NCBI RefSeq assembly: GCF_964340395.1
Contig: NC_135553.1
Coordinates: 4,272,001 to 4,336,000 of the forward strand
DNA from: Glandiceps talaboti
Lineage: Eukaryota > Hemichordata > Enteropneusta > Spengelidae
Direction of reading: 5' to 3'
Length of the DNA stretch: 64,000 nucleotides
The notes beneath the pieces are model-generated. The model did not search any database. It worked only from the letters and a program-made list of their open reading frames with translations, and was not told the DNA's origin. Shown here piece after piece: positions 11,681 through 21,820 of this stretch (position 1 is the stretch's first letter; each line of letters begins with the position of its first letter). The position numbers and the translations under genes were made by a program.

Positions 11681-14534
11681 GAATACGATGTCACGGCCTC
11701 ACTAGTTAAGCATTTCCTCAGGACGAGAAACAAAACCTTTTTCTGGTAGTAACCATCTAACATTTTTAATAATTCAATTGTATACAATTACTTGTTTTTT
11801 AAAGAAAGTTGTTCTTGAGAGATTTGACATAGTAATTATGCACAAAGATGCATACTAAGTGGACGTATACGTGCTATCCATTAATATTTTGGAAGCATAA
11901 CGTAGTGTTTCTTTTTTGTTTTTATGAGGGTAGGTTGTACTATCAAAATGTCTACCATGTGAAGGAAAGCAGATATATACTTGGATAAAAAAAATAACAG
12001 ACTGGGCAGTCTAATGTACAATAATGACTTACTTTATCATATTGATAATATTTGTAGTCATTCATTAATGGTATCGATTTAGCTCCTGCTGACAATGTAC
12101 AACATTGGGAAATTAAGATTGGGAAATTAACGTGTACAATTAACAATATATGAAATTAACATGTAAAATTAACAATAAATGGTCAATGTTAATTAACCAT
12201 TAGTATGCTGGGCAAAGTATTGTACTTGTAAGAAAAGGCCAAGGCTTAGCGTCCAACTGTCATGCTTTTAAAAGTATAATTGATTCGATGGGAAATCAAC
12301 GCCGACTCAGTGTTACTATTTTTTGTCGACACAGATTTATAGCTACTAGTAGTGCTTCAATATGAACTACTAGTATAAGAATTCTGATAGCGTATATGAA
12401 ATGAATCAACGGAAACAAGAAATATAACATAGTGTGCGATTTAAAACTTTAAACAACTCATAAAATTCTTTTGTTAGATTATCTCAATAATTTATGAGAT
12501 AGATATTATAGTTTGTCAGGTTTATTCCTTTTTATCAAGTTAACCCTCTTAGATTGATTTCACGTCTAGAAAGCGGTCTTACGGTCGTGCTCTCTGATGC
12601 ATGTACTTCACTTAGCTGTCACTTACAATGGTCATTGCCATAAACAAGTTTAGGATAGTTACATGTATATAAAGACTGAACTATGGAATATATTTACGTA
12701 TTAAATTGATGGCATCGAAGTCACGACTACAGCTAAGTATGATAGAAGCAAATCTATGGATAATATGATGCCACCGTTTTCAAGTGAAACCATTTCTCAC
12801 AGTTTTCAGAAAGAAATATTTGATATACACTCGGCAATTTTCAACCTGCCAATTTTGTTTGTGCCCGCGCGTGTCTCGTAATATCGTGTTAAAATCACGT
12901 CATGATCGGTTAGATGATACAGACGAACCAATAAATTTTAAAATCCCAAATTGTGAACAGTGTATGAGTGGCAATATGGCCATTGAGTTATTAATAGAAA
13001 TAATCCTTTAAATGATTAATTAGAAGCACTCCATAAAATTGTGTACATGTTTTACTTTTCACGGCTAGCTTTTTTAGTGGAAAATTACACTTTGAACCGT
13101 ACTATCCGTATTTTCGATCGTCGACCTAGACGATGCGACGCTCTGTTTCAGGGGAAATGGTTTTCATTGCAGTACATGGTTTGATATGGAGAATTGAGTG
13201 ACTTCTACCACAGACTGGTCACTTTATAACGATATAAAGACTAGCAACACTGCAACTTCAATACCTGGAACCAGATCCAGAACGTAGGTCAAGAACCAGT
13301 CAGATCAGTGAGAATGATCAAAAACCAGACAGTTTTGTTTGCCCAAAGTTATTTCACCCGTTTCAACGTCTGTCTTAGTTTATACAGCTATAATTTGTTT
13401 ACTAGTAGAGGATATCAGGGAAAATAAGGATTTATAGATAATTGTTTGGAAAGAATGTCTATCAATCTCAGATAAGGACGAAGTTATGAGATTTTAGCGA
13501 GATTATACTACTATACCAGTACCCTCATTCGAGTTCCGGCCCTTGAGGGCGCCCTTCTTCTGGTTTTGTATACAGTAATTTCCTCTGAATTTCCTCGCTA
13601 ATAGTAATACTGAGAGTGACGCTTGCCGATGCGTTCCCTGGTGGTGCGTTATGTCGTCACCTAGTGAAAAACTTGCAGAATACCATCCCCGGGGTGGTTT
13701 ATTAAAAAAATTATGTGGTTCTGATTACGCTCAATTTCAGAATAGGTGGGGTGGGTGGATTTTTTATTTTATTTTATTATATATTTTTTTTCATGTGTGA
13801 GTGTCTAGTTCAGGTTTTCCATTGTTTTCCATATGGTCTCTGTGTTGTTTATTTCTTCCTATCAGATGTACAGCCATTACAGATTGGAAGAATAGTTTTA
13901 TATTGTCTTTTAAGTTGATGTCAGTTTCCGCATCCACTATTTCTCGTCAGACTTCTCAATTTTTGCGATTTTTTTTTTCTCGAATACGTAAAAAATGTTT
14001 AGGGTCGGTTGTGAAAAACTAGATGGGGGTCGGCCGGGTAACCGGAACCAAACAATTTTTTATAGACCTAAGTATAACTGGCTTAATGAGCGCCCATCAG
14101 TTCATCGACGCGTAGCTGGTGTGTTGTGTATTTGACTTCAGACCGTATTCTCGATTCCTTATTTAGGAATAAGAAAGCAGCTGCAGTTACACTGAACTGT
14201 ATGTTATACTACAATTTTCTCTTAATATTTTCTATTTGATTTTATCTGCAATTTGAATCCAGGAATAGGGCTGAGAGAAAGCACACGAACAAGAGATCAT
14301 AACTCATATTACAGCATTTTATAATTTATTTGTAATATATTCATACAATTGCACATGTTTGAGTCTGGATACCAACATGGTCTCTATGAATGAAGTCGTA
14401 AATCGTAACGATACCGTCCAGGAACTAGACTACACATGTTTGTACTAAAACGTTGTGTTTAACTATCTCAAACCGACTTATTTTACAAAATAAGAACATT
14501 CATGGAAATGTACATTTATTACACAAACGGGCAC

Positions 14535-14770
14535 GCGCGAGCGCGCGCGCGCACACACACACACACGTGCGTGCATGCATGCATGCATCATGCATGAACA
14601 CATACACATCCATCCATCCATCAATGCATGCATGCATGCATGCATGCATACATACATACATACATACATACATACATACATACATACATACATACATACA
14701 TACATGCATACATGCATGCATGCATACATGCATGCATGCATGCATGCATGCATACATGCATACATACATA
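14535..14770. repeat. CG/CA, CATG and CATA compound microsatellite
   Basis: GC and CA alternations at 14535-14567 pass into CATG, CCAT and then long CATA and CATG tetranucleotide tracts. The array sits about 150 bp downstream of the sulfotransferase A stop codon and may be in its 3' UTR if the AATAAA at 14515-14520 (minus strand) is used. Confidence 0.95.
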
Positions 14771-14914
14771 TTAGTAATTCAAATTAGAAATGTTATGATC
14801 CGAATGCCATGATTATTCAAGATGTGTTTTTGTTTACGAATAACATATTATAATATAACAATGATTAGTTCAGTTCCGTATAAGTTTGTAAATGAGGGCG
14901 CAGTCACGTTTCAC

Positions 14915-16459
14915 TTATCTGTCCATCCATAGAAAACGTCGTTTGAATAATTTCGTCATTTCATTGTTGTAGGGCGAATAAAACTCTTTCAATTTCTGAA
15001 CTACTTCTTCTCTGACCTGCGGATGATGGCGCCTTTTAGACTTCGGCAGACACCTTTTCTTTGGAAGTGCTGCACAATAATATCCTGTTTGCTCATCGTA
15101 ATAAAAATGGTCTCTAGTAAAGTATTGGGGTATAGATAGAAACGTTTCTATTTCTCTCATTACTTGATATGGATCTGTTTTCATGATTTCTGCATCGACT
15201 ACATGAATTTGTTCCAAAGGAAAATATTTCAACCAATTTTGCAAATGTTTCACATAAATTCCGACGTTAATCAGGTGGTTTTCTTCGTAAACAGTACCGT
15301 CATCTTTGATAACGCTTTCTTCAAATGTATCACGTATAATATAGTCTGTCGTCCTGTTGTTGACCACGACTATATGCTTCCTTCGCCGTTTACGTCTTAT
15401 TAAAGATTCGTGCACAAAGTCAGAGATGGCGCGCTTTACCGGGTTGCATGTCACCAGAACTAATTTGGTATTCGGTGATAAATCATCATGGATTCTTTTC
15501 GGAACGTATGGTCTAACAAAATATTTCGGCGATTTCTCCATTGTAAGTTGATCCTTTGACGAAAAGGGCATCTTGTTTTGATACCAGTCGAGCCCATTGT
15601 TATATCGGTCGTCCCTGTCGAAATAATGAACTTCTGAGCCACGTGAAGATATGGAGGGATGCTGTTTTAAGAAAAAATTGAACGCCCCTGTGCCGCATTT
15701 CTTGACTCCTATACCAATCACCTGTGGAAGACGTTTGGCACATCCCTGTTGTTTAATTTTGCGAATGTTCCTCAAAGAGCATGAGTTGAGAACATTAGTG
15801 GTTGTTGTATTATCAATTAAAGACCTTATTTGCTGTATATTCAAGCCGTTGATCTGATTCATGGCAGTTCTGAACATTTCTCTAATTCTATCTTTTCTTG
15901 TAACGTTATTCTTCACCTTTTCTTCCAATTCTGCAGGTTCAAACTCCACGTCAAAGTTATCCACATCAGCACCTTCGCCTTCGATCTTCTGAAAGAGTTT
16001 ATGTAAATATTCTTCGTCGATATCGTCAATCATCGCCTCAATTACGTCTGAGTCCGAGTCTGAATCTGAGGAGAAGTCTCCTTCCATTATTGTGACGTCA
16101 TCAGGATATTCACTCTCCCTCGAGCCGCTAGGGTCATTCATATGGACAGTTGTTAATTTTGCCATATTTGGTGATATCGTGTGTTTTTGATCAAGGTTCT
16201 GTCCGGTCGCCACTCTATCTAAGTCAAACTCTCGTGGAATGTAGATATTACTCGATGCTGGCTTATCGCCGACTTGTAACTGTTGTAACGACGAGTGGGT
16301 GGAGATCTTCTTAGGGAGCACATGTGCTCTTTTCAACTCCAACGACGTTTTCATCAGCCTCTCTCGCCACACCATAAATGTAAGGAAAACGATTAGGACA
16401 GATAAAACTATCCCAATTTTTAACCGTTTTCCTTTAGGTACGTACCAAACGTGTGTCAT
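14915..16459 (-). CDS. HS3ST: Heparan sulfate 3-O-sulfotransferase-like protein A
   Basis: This intact single-exon gene encodes 514 residues from an ATG. The family moves sulfate from PAPS to the 3-OH of glucosamine in heparan sulfate, in the Golgi. Visible in order: a signal anchor at about 13-30 (type II); an unusually long stem with an acidic segment at about 126-180, including SSDSDSDSD; and a sulfotransferase domain at about 244-514. The 5'-phosphosulfate loop is GVKKCGTGA (251-259, usual form GVRKGGTRA). The likely catalytic Glu is E276 in SEVHYFD. EKSPKYF (308-314) is conserved. The 3'-phosphate loop is TCNPVKRAISDF, with C338 in place of the usual Arg and S346 kept. The paired Cys of the C-terminal loop are C462 and C470 (GYYC...RCL). 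The end, FLWMD, resembles the family end. Vertebrate members are about 300-460 residues, so the stem is long. It is about half identical by eye to paralogue B. The fold is secure; acceptor specificity and activity are not. Confidence 0.85.
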   Translation of the reverse strand: MTHVWYVPKGKRLKIGIVLSVLIVFLTFMVWRERLMKTSLELKRAHVLPKKISTHSSLQQLQVGDKPASSNIYIPREFDLDRVATGQNLDQKHTISPNMAKLTTVHMNDPSGSRESEYPDDVTIMEGDFSSDSDSDSDVIEAMIDDIDEEYLHKLFQKIEGEGADVDNFDVEFEPAELEEKVKNNVTRKDRIREMFRTAMNQINGLNIQQIRSLIDNTTTTNVLNSCSLRNIRKIKQQGCAKRLPQVIGIGVKKCGTGAFNFFLKQHPSISSRGSEVHYFDRDDRYNNGLDWYQNKMPFSSKDQLTMEKSPKYFVRPYVPKRIHDDLSPNTKLVLVTCNPVKRAISDFVHESLIRRKRRRKHIVVVNNRTTDYIIRDTFEESVIKDDGTVYEENHLINVGIYVKHLQNWLKYFPLEQIHVVDAEIMKTDPYQVMREIETFLSIPQYFTRDHFYYDEQTGYYCAALPKKRCLPKSKRRHHPQVREEVVQKLKEFYSPYNNEMTKLFKRRFLWMDR

Positions 16460-16496
16460 GTTTACTAGTAATGGTTATGCGGTATCTGCCTGATGT

Positions 16497-16504
16497 TACG
16501 TAAT
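16497..16504. promoter_or_regulatory. TTACGTAA palindrome upstream of sulfotransferase A
   Basis: The 8-bp palindrome TTACGTAA ends 37 bases before the ATG of sulfotransferase A. It matches the PAR-bZIP/E4BP4 consensus (established for that factor family). The paralogue has the same site 43 bases before its ATG, which suggests a kept promoter element. One 8-mer alone is weak evidence. Confidence 0.4.
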
Positions 16505-17200
16505 GCTTTACGCGAGAAAGTGCAAACAACGTACATCGTCAAACGATGACGACTCAAAGGCACGTAATACCTCACAATACCTTCATTGAAATGGAAATAT
16601 ATAATCAATACGTATTTTGTACTCCCAGTAAACACATGCAGAATAGAAACTCTAAACTACGTCAACAAAATAAGTACATCTGTAACTAACCACGGGATGT
16701 ATTTGTCAGGTACATCCATGAACTGACCGATCCATGTGTGAGTCCTCGTTGTGATGCACATTGGGCAATGTCAAGTAAAAAACAACAACACGCATTTCCC
16801 AAATTTAATTGATCTTAACTTGATCCCGACCAGTCTGGAAATAGCCTGACCTTAAATTTGAACTCAGGCCTGGTTTGCCATGATTATCTCTTTCCAAAAC
16901 AACCGCTGCCTTGCACCGGTATTCGGGACAACCATGGAAGAAGTATGGACAACCATGGAAGCATCACCTGTGATACTTCTATGGGACAACCAATGTAATG
17001 CTATGTTAATGTATCACAACATTCTTTGAGAGAAATATTACAAAACATGTCAAGTCACGATTCGTTGCCTTGGCAACAAACAAGTGCAAGCTAAAAACAT
17101 GGAATTAAGTATCACCACCGACAAGTATGAAAGTGGTATCACCGTCGATACTTCCATGATATAACCATAAGTTGATCTAATCACTGTCCTCCTTGGTGTA

Positions 17201-17248
17201 ACCACAGACAAGTAAGAAGACAGTCTTGATTCTTAGCTTGTCTGTGGT
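17201..17248. repeat. Short inverted repeat (hairpin)
   Basis: accacagacaagtaagaa (17201-17218) pairs with ttcttagcttgtctgtggt (17230-17248) with one extra base in the right arm, leaving an 11-base loop. Its role is unknown. Confidence 0.6.
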
Positions 17249-17906
17249 GTAACCATGAATGGCATGATGGAGGTGACACTGTTTCGACAACATACCAACT
17301 CTGTACCAGACAATACTTCCCTACTAAATGGAGTTCAGTTATATTAGCACAGCTTTACTGTCTGAGTTCTCGCTAATAAACTTTATTTTGGTATTTAGGC
17401 TTTCAAGTACACGACTCTTTTGTAATGATAATTTATGTTAATAATAGTTTGTATGTTATGTACCTCGTTTTGTAAACCACAACCAAGAATTGTCTGCGTG
17501 TAAACTGACAATTGAAAGTCTCCCTTTATTGTCTATATTATGAGGTAGACAAAGCTATCAGCTCGTTATTTACATATCGTTGCCAACGGAATGTTATAGA
17601 CTATACAGTATGCCTGAGACAATAAGTAAACGAACAGTGTAGAAAATACTAATATTATTAATGTTGGTCAATAGAGACGGTAAATATAAATACTCTTGAT
17701 GTTTGTTTAGGTAAAAAGACATGGTACCATATACTATTAAAATTTACTGTTTAGTGATAAATTAGATCGATCAATATTTAAACTAAATTTAGCAGAGTTG
17801 AGTGGTACTGAGAATAAGTTCAGTAATGCTACAACTAGAGAAATAAGATTTCCTTATGTTTTTCTCTCTCTGGAGTAATACTTTCCTGATTGCAATCAAT
17901 GATTTG

Positions 17907-17946
17907 GTTTGTTTGTTTGTTTGTTTGTTTGTTTGTTTGTTTGTTT
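17907..17946. repeat. (GTTT)n microsatellite
   Basis: About ten GTTT tetranucleotides in tandem. Confidence 0.9.
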
Positions 17947-18129
17947 TTTCGAGCTGACCATCTGAATCTCTACTTCGACTTTAGAGTTTCGACTTCTTTT
18001 ACCTAGATAACCAAGCTCCCTCCCCATTCCTGATGCTTTAATAATAACACTGACCACTTTCCCTCCCAATACTGTCAAACGTACCATTCCTATTGTTTTG
18101 TGAGGACCATGGTCAAGACATGTATCATT

Positions 18130-18426
18130 CATTTATTCGTTCGTTCGTTCGTTCGTTCGTTCATCAATCCATCCATCCACTTGTTCGCCCATCCATCCGT
18201 CCACCCATCTATCCATCCACCAACCCAGCCATCCATCCATCCATCCATCCATCCATCCACCAACCCATCCATCTATCCACCAGCCCAACCAACCAACCAA
18301 CCAACCAACCATCATTCATTCATTCATTCATTCATCCATCCATCCATTCATTCATTCATTCATTCATTCATTCATTCATTCATTCATTCATTCATTCATT
18401 CATTCATTCATTCATTCATTCATTCA
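18130..18426. repeat. (CGTT), (CCAT), (CCAA) and (CATT) compound microsatellite
   Basis: A run of related tetranucleotides: ttcg near 18136-18160, ccat and ccac near 18165-18285, ccaa near 18286-18310, then a long cattcatt tract to 18426. Apparent reading frames through it are repeat artefacts. Confidence 0.95.
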
Positions 18427-18559
18427 TCGTTACTAATAATATCATGAATACATAATACTATTGTCAGTTACGTCTCAGATGTTTGTTGGTCTGGGGTTAC
18501 GTATATGTAGGGCTGGCGACGAATTAAAACATAATTTGTTTGAGCTCAGACCACCACAT

Positions 18560-19490
18560 GTTTGGTTACTATGATTTACTATGATTTACAATGATCGCCA
18601 TGGAAGATTCCATGGCAAGACAGGGAAGGAAGCCTCAAAGGCTTAGATAATCCCTCTTTTTGTTCTTATGCTGATCAACTATAATTTTCTAATTTTCAGT
18701 CGGCTTGAATAACATATTTCGGTAAGTCATTCCAATGAGATGCAGTCTGCTGAGTGAAGAAATACCTTCTGATGTCTAATCTGACCGTGGATTTGGCAAG
18801 TTTGAATGTCTGTCCCCTGGTTCTGCTTGACTGACAACGAGTGAACAGTTTATCTACAGGAACTTTATCAAATCATTTCATAATCCGAAAGACTCGAATT
18901 AGGTTGCCTTGAAGTCTTCTTTCACCCAGTGTAGTTAATTTAACTAAGTGCCTTCAGCCTGTCTTCATAACACAATTCCTGTAGTTCTGGTATTATCTTA
19001 GTAGCTCTTCTTTGAACCTTCTCCAGTAGATCGATGTTTTTCCTGTAATATGGGTTCCAGCACTGAACTGCATACTCCAAATGTGGTCTTACTAACGACT
19101 TGTATAATTTCATGATGATTTATTTTGATTTTTGGTTATTATGTTATCTTACATGTTATGAGTCCAAGTGTTCTGTTTGCTTTCTTTGCTGCTGATGCAG
19201 ACTGATTTTTGGGCTTTAGTGAATTTTGGATTAATACATCCACGTCCTTTTCTTCTGACACAACATTCAACTGATTGTCATTCATAGTATAATTATGTGC
19301 TGGGTTTGTCCATAGACCCTCTGGAGGGTCTATGGTTTGTCACACCCAATGTGCATTACCTTGCACTTGTTCGCATTGAATGGCATTTGCCAATCTGAAG
19401 ACCACTGTGTTAAATTGATTAAGTCCTCTTGGAATTTACAACTACAAAGTTTAGTGTCATCAGGAAACTTAAGTGTGCAGGATTTCACTG
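18560..19490 (-). mobile_element. Decayed, 5'-truncated LINE (CR1/L2-like) reverse transcriptase fragment
   Basis: Read on the minus strand, conceptual translation gives recognisable blocks of a LINE reverse transcriptase in the right order: a degenerate FPDDTKL (for FADDTKL) near 19460, LINLTQWSSDWQMPFNANKC, VVSEEKDVDVLI, AAKKANRTLGLI, LYKSLVRPHLEYAVQCWNP, LLEKVQRRATKIIPEL, and near 18740 FFTQQTASHWNDLPKYVIQA. Frameshifts and stops separate several blocks, so it is dead. The likely 3' end near 18560-18595 carries about three 10-bp repeats related to catagtaaat, as LINE tails often do. The 5' end stops near 19490, typical of truncated retrotransposition. Clade assignment is by motif style only. 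Confidence 0.85.
19308..19335. repeat. Small palindromic insertion inside the LINE
   Basis: catagaccct ctgg agggtctatg forms a near-perfect palindrome at about 19311-19334. It is flanked on both sides by an ~8-bp direct repeat (gacaaacc on the minus strand) and interrupts the expected LINE reading between CKVMHIG and HNYTM. Confidence 0.6.
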
Positions 19491-19568
19491 CATGGTGGTT
19501 TGAGGTTTGGGAAAAAAAAGTAGGCTACAGCCCAAGTAATAGATGATGGATTCAATGTGACGTATGTG

Positions 19569-19576
19569 TTACGTAA
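19569..19576. promoter_or_regulatory. TTACGTAA palindrome upstream of sulfotransferase B
   Basis: The same 8-bp palindrome as upstream of sulfotransferase A lies here, 43 bases before the ATG at 19620. An octamer ATGCAAAT (19600-19607) also lies just before the ATG. The first is supported by its counterpart in the paralogue; the second may be chance. Confidence 0.4.
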
Positions 19577-19619
19577 CAACAACAATCAAGTAAGTAAGTA
19601 TGCAAATGACGTGGGGAAA

Positions 19620-20996
19620 ATGTCGAGCAACACTTTGCTACGACACCTGCACTTACTCCTCAAACGTCGGATTATCTTCGCAGTCATCTTTACCGTTGTA
19701 TTTGGTATTATAGCTACGTATATTTGGGGAACAATTCCTACAGCAAATCACCATACCGTGGCGGCTAAAACCAGGGGATCTACACATACAGCTACAGGCG
19801 ACAGCCGTACTTGGACCCAGTTAGATGTTGTACTTGACAATCCTAACAAAGGTGAGTCATTAAACGAGTTGTCTTCAACGATGGGACAAGCCGAAACTTC
19901 AGACAACCGAGTCGAAACGAATGGCAGATTGAAGGACTTGGTTTCTACTCCCCAACCAAAGATTTATACGGAAAAGCCAACTACGCTGGAATCTACCACA
20001 CATATCGCAAAGAACGAGAGCTTCGAGTTTGATGTTCACAAGCCAATCATGATGAACAATGGCGACTCAGAACAAGTTGAAACGACTCCAGGAAACATGT
20101 TAGCTTTGGACAGCAGTAATACTTGCTATAATGAATCTCAGTTCCGATCAATACTCCTCTCGCACGCACAACTTCAGAAAAACGGGTGCAAGAAACGACC
20201 TCCAAAAGTTCTAGTCATAGGAATCAAGAAGTGTGCGACTGGTGCCCTTAGAATGTTCTTAAACGATCATCCACAAATAGCTTTCAGTAGCGACCGAGAA
20301 ATTCACTATTACGATCAGTTTTACGACCATGGACTTAAATGGTATCTGAATAGGATGCCTTACACAACCAACTCACAATTTGCAACTGAGAAATCCCCGA
20401 AGTATTTCGTGCATCCCAAAACACCGAAACGGGTGTACCAAGACTTTCCGAGGATCAAACTAATTGTTCTAACGTGCGATCCAGTGAAAAGAGCGATTTC
20501 TGACTATACACACGTGAAAAGTGTGTTCCGTCATAAAAACAGGGAGCAGAAATTTGCTTTATCTGGGGCTTATAAACTTCTTGACACGTTTGAAAACAGT
20601 GTCATTAACCAAGACGGTACTGTGAGAACGATAACGGATTTAATAGACGTTGGAATTTATATAAAACACATTCGACGTTGGCTACAGTATTTCCCAATCA
20701 ACCAGATACTAGTGCTCGATGGAGAAGTGCTGAAGAGAAATCCGTACAAAGTTACAAAAGACGTGGAAATTTTTTTAGGACTGAAACCTTTTTTCACCGA
20801 TGAACATTTTTATTTTGACGAGCAGAAGGGTTTCTTCTGTCTTGCACAACCCAGGCGAAAGTGTTTGCCAGCGCAAAAAGGGCGCCCTCATCCAGATATA
20901 GACGAACAAGTAATAAGTAAACTGACGCGATTTTTCAGGCCATTTAATCAAGAACTTGTGAATCTTTTGAACACGACCTTTCTTTGGATGAATTAA
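19620..20996 (+). CDS. HS3ST: Heparan sulfate 3-O-sulfotransferase-like protein B
   Basis: This intact single-exon gene encodes 458 residues. The start is the ATG at 19620; the frame stays open upstream to 19557 but only with a GTG, so that extension is rejected. The layout is a signal anchor at about 17-36 (type II, Golgi), a Ser/Thr-rich stem to about 185, and a PAPS-dependent sulfotransferase domain at 190-458. Key sites: the 5'-phosphosulfate loop GIKKCATGA (201-209), likely catalytic Glu E227 in REIHYYD, EKSPKYF (257-263), the 3'-phosphate loop TCDPVKRAISDY with C286 in place of the usual Arg and S294 kept, and the Cys pair C407/C415. Domain length and the end (FLWMN) fit the 3-O-sulfotransferases. 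It lacks the acidic stem segment of paralogue A. The head-to-head position and shared odd residues indicate a local duplication. Substrate specificity is not readable from sequence. Confidence 0.85.
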   Translation: MSSNTLLRHLHLLLKRRIIFAVIFTVVFGIIATYIWGTIPTANHHTVAAKTRGSTHTATGDSRTWTQLDVVLDNPNKGESLNELSSTMGQAETSDNRVETNGRLKDLVSTPQPKIYTEKPTTLESTTHIAKNESFEFDVHKPIMMNNGDSEQVETTPGNMLALDSSNTCYNESQFRSILLSHAQLQKNGCKKRPPKVLVIGIKKCATGALRMFLNDHPQIAFSSDREIHYYDQFYDHGLKWYLNRMPYTTNSQFATEKSPKYFVHPKTPKRVYQDFPRIKLIVLTCDPVKRAISDYTHVKSVFRHKNREQKFALSGAYKLLDTFENSVINQDGTVRTITDLIDVGIYIKHIRRWLQYFPINQILVLDGEVLKRNPYKVTKDVEIFLGLKPFFTDEHFYFDEQKGFFCLAQPRRKCLPAQKGRPHPDIDEQVISKLTRFFRPFNQELVNLLNTTFLWMN

Positions 20997-21121
20997 TTAA
21001 GCTCGTGAACAATGTCACTGCATAGGCCTTCGCAATGTTACCTCTGGTTTACAAATTCCTTATAAATGACCGTCATATTTTTCTGTCATCAGTTGACATT
21101 CAATTTGTTTGATGTGATAAT

Positions 21122-21127
21122 AATAAA
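21122..21127 (+). terminator. Polyadenylation signal of sulfotransferase B
   Basis: AATAAA lies 126 bases after the stop codon and is followed by T- and TG-containing sequence. A short 3' UTR of roughly 145 bases is predicted. Signal-only evidence. Confidence 0.55.
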
Positions 21128-21459
21128 GGTGTAACAACATCATTTGATTTTTGACTTTGCCTCAATTGCATACATGTAAATGTTGTAAACCAATCGGTTC
21201 TCTGTCATTTATACGTCTACAATCTCACACACTGGTAATATAGAATATAAGTTCATGATTTGTCCTCACATCTGTGCTTCAAATTAAATTTTTGCGTACT
21301 CCAATATTTTAGTAGGTGATGCCGTATACCAACACAGTTTAGAATACGACATTGTACAACTCTCTATCAGTTAGGCAGGTAGTCTAGTTCTAAACTGGTA
21401 CAGTATATTACGTATTAAAAACTTCATCACACGTCTTAAAGAGAGAATTACATACAGCT

Positions 21460-21722
21460 GAAAGAGAGAAAATTAGCCAGGGAAAGAAAAAAGTTCTATA
21501 TCACCACACAAAACTCAATGAGTCAATTGATCAATATCACACAAAATAAGTTATGTTGCACCACAAAAAAATGATCATTCAATCGGTCAATTATTCCACC
21601 AAATAATAAATCAATCGATACATCGATCGATCGATCGATCGATCGACCAACCAATTACGTGTGTGATATTGATAAATTCACTCATTGAGTTTTAAAACTA
21701 ATTTTTCTAATTCTCTTCCTTA
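21460..21722. mobile_element. Foldback / MITE-like element with (ATCG)n in the loop
   Basis: The arms 21510-21543 and 21660-21693 are near-perfect reverse complements (blocks aaaactcaatgagt and atcaatatcacaca). Complementarity continues outward more weakly: gagagaaaattag near 21466 against ctaattctctt near 21706. The roughly 115-bp centre contains an ATCG tetranucleotide tract at about 21623-21646. No coding capacity. Inferred to be a non-autonomous DNA element. Confidence 0.6.
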
Positions 21723-21820
21723 CTAGTTTATGCATGATCGAATGTTTGTGATAATCTCCCAGAAGATTAGACACAAAGCAAATTTTCGAAGTAACTGATC
21801 TCTCGCCAATTATAAGTATA

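Larger units (their letters stand above)
16460..19619. other. Shared upstream region of the two divergent sulfotransferase genes
   Basis: This holds the 5' sides of both head-to-head paralogues. From left to right: TTACGTAA at 16497-16504, plain sequence with repeated gacaaccatggaag at 16930-16960, a hairpin at 17201-17248, (GTTT)n at 17907-17946, a tetranucleotide array at 18130-18426, the LINE fragment at about 18560-19490, and TTACGTAA at 19569-19576. No further gene was seen. 17250-17900 is featureless. Confidence 0.6.

Noticed and set aside
19557-19619. Longer N-terminus for sulfotransferase B
   Set aside because: It begins with GTG, and no ATG exists in that frame before 19620.
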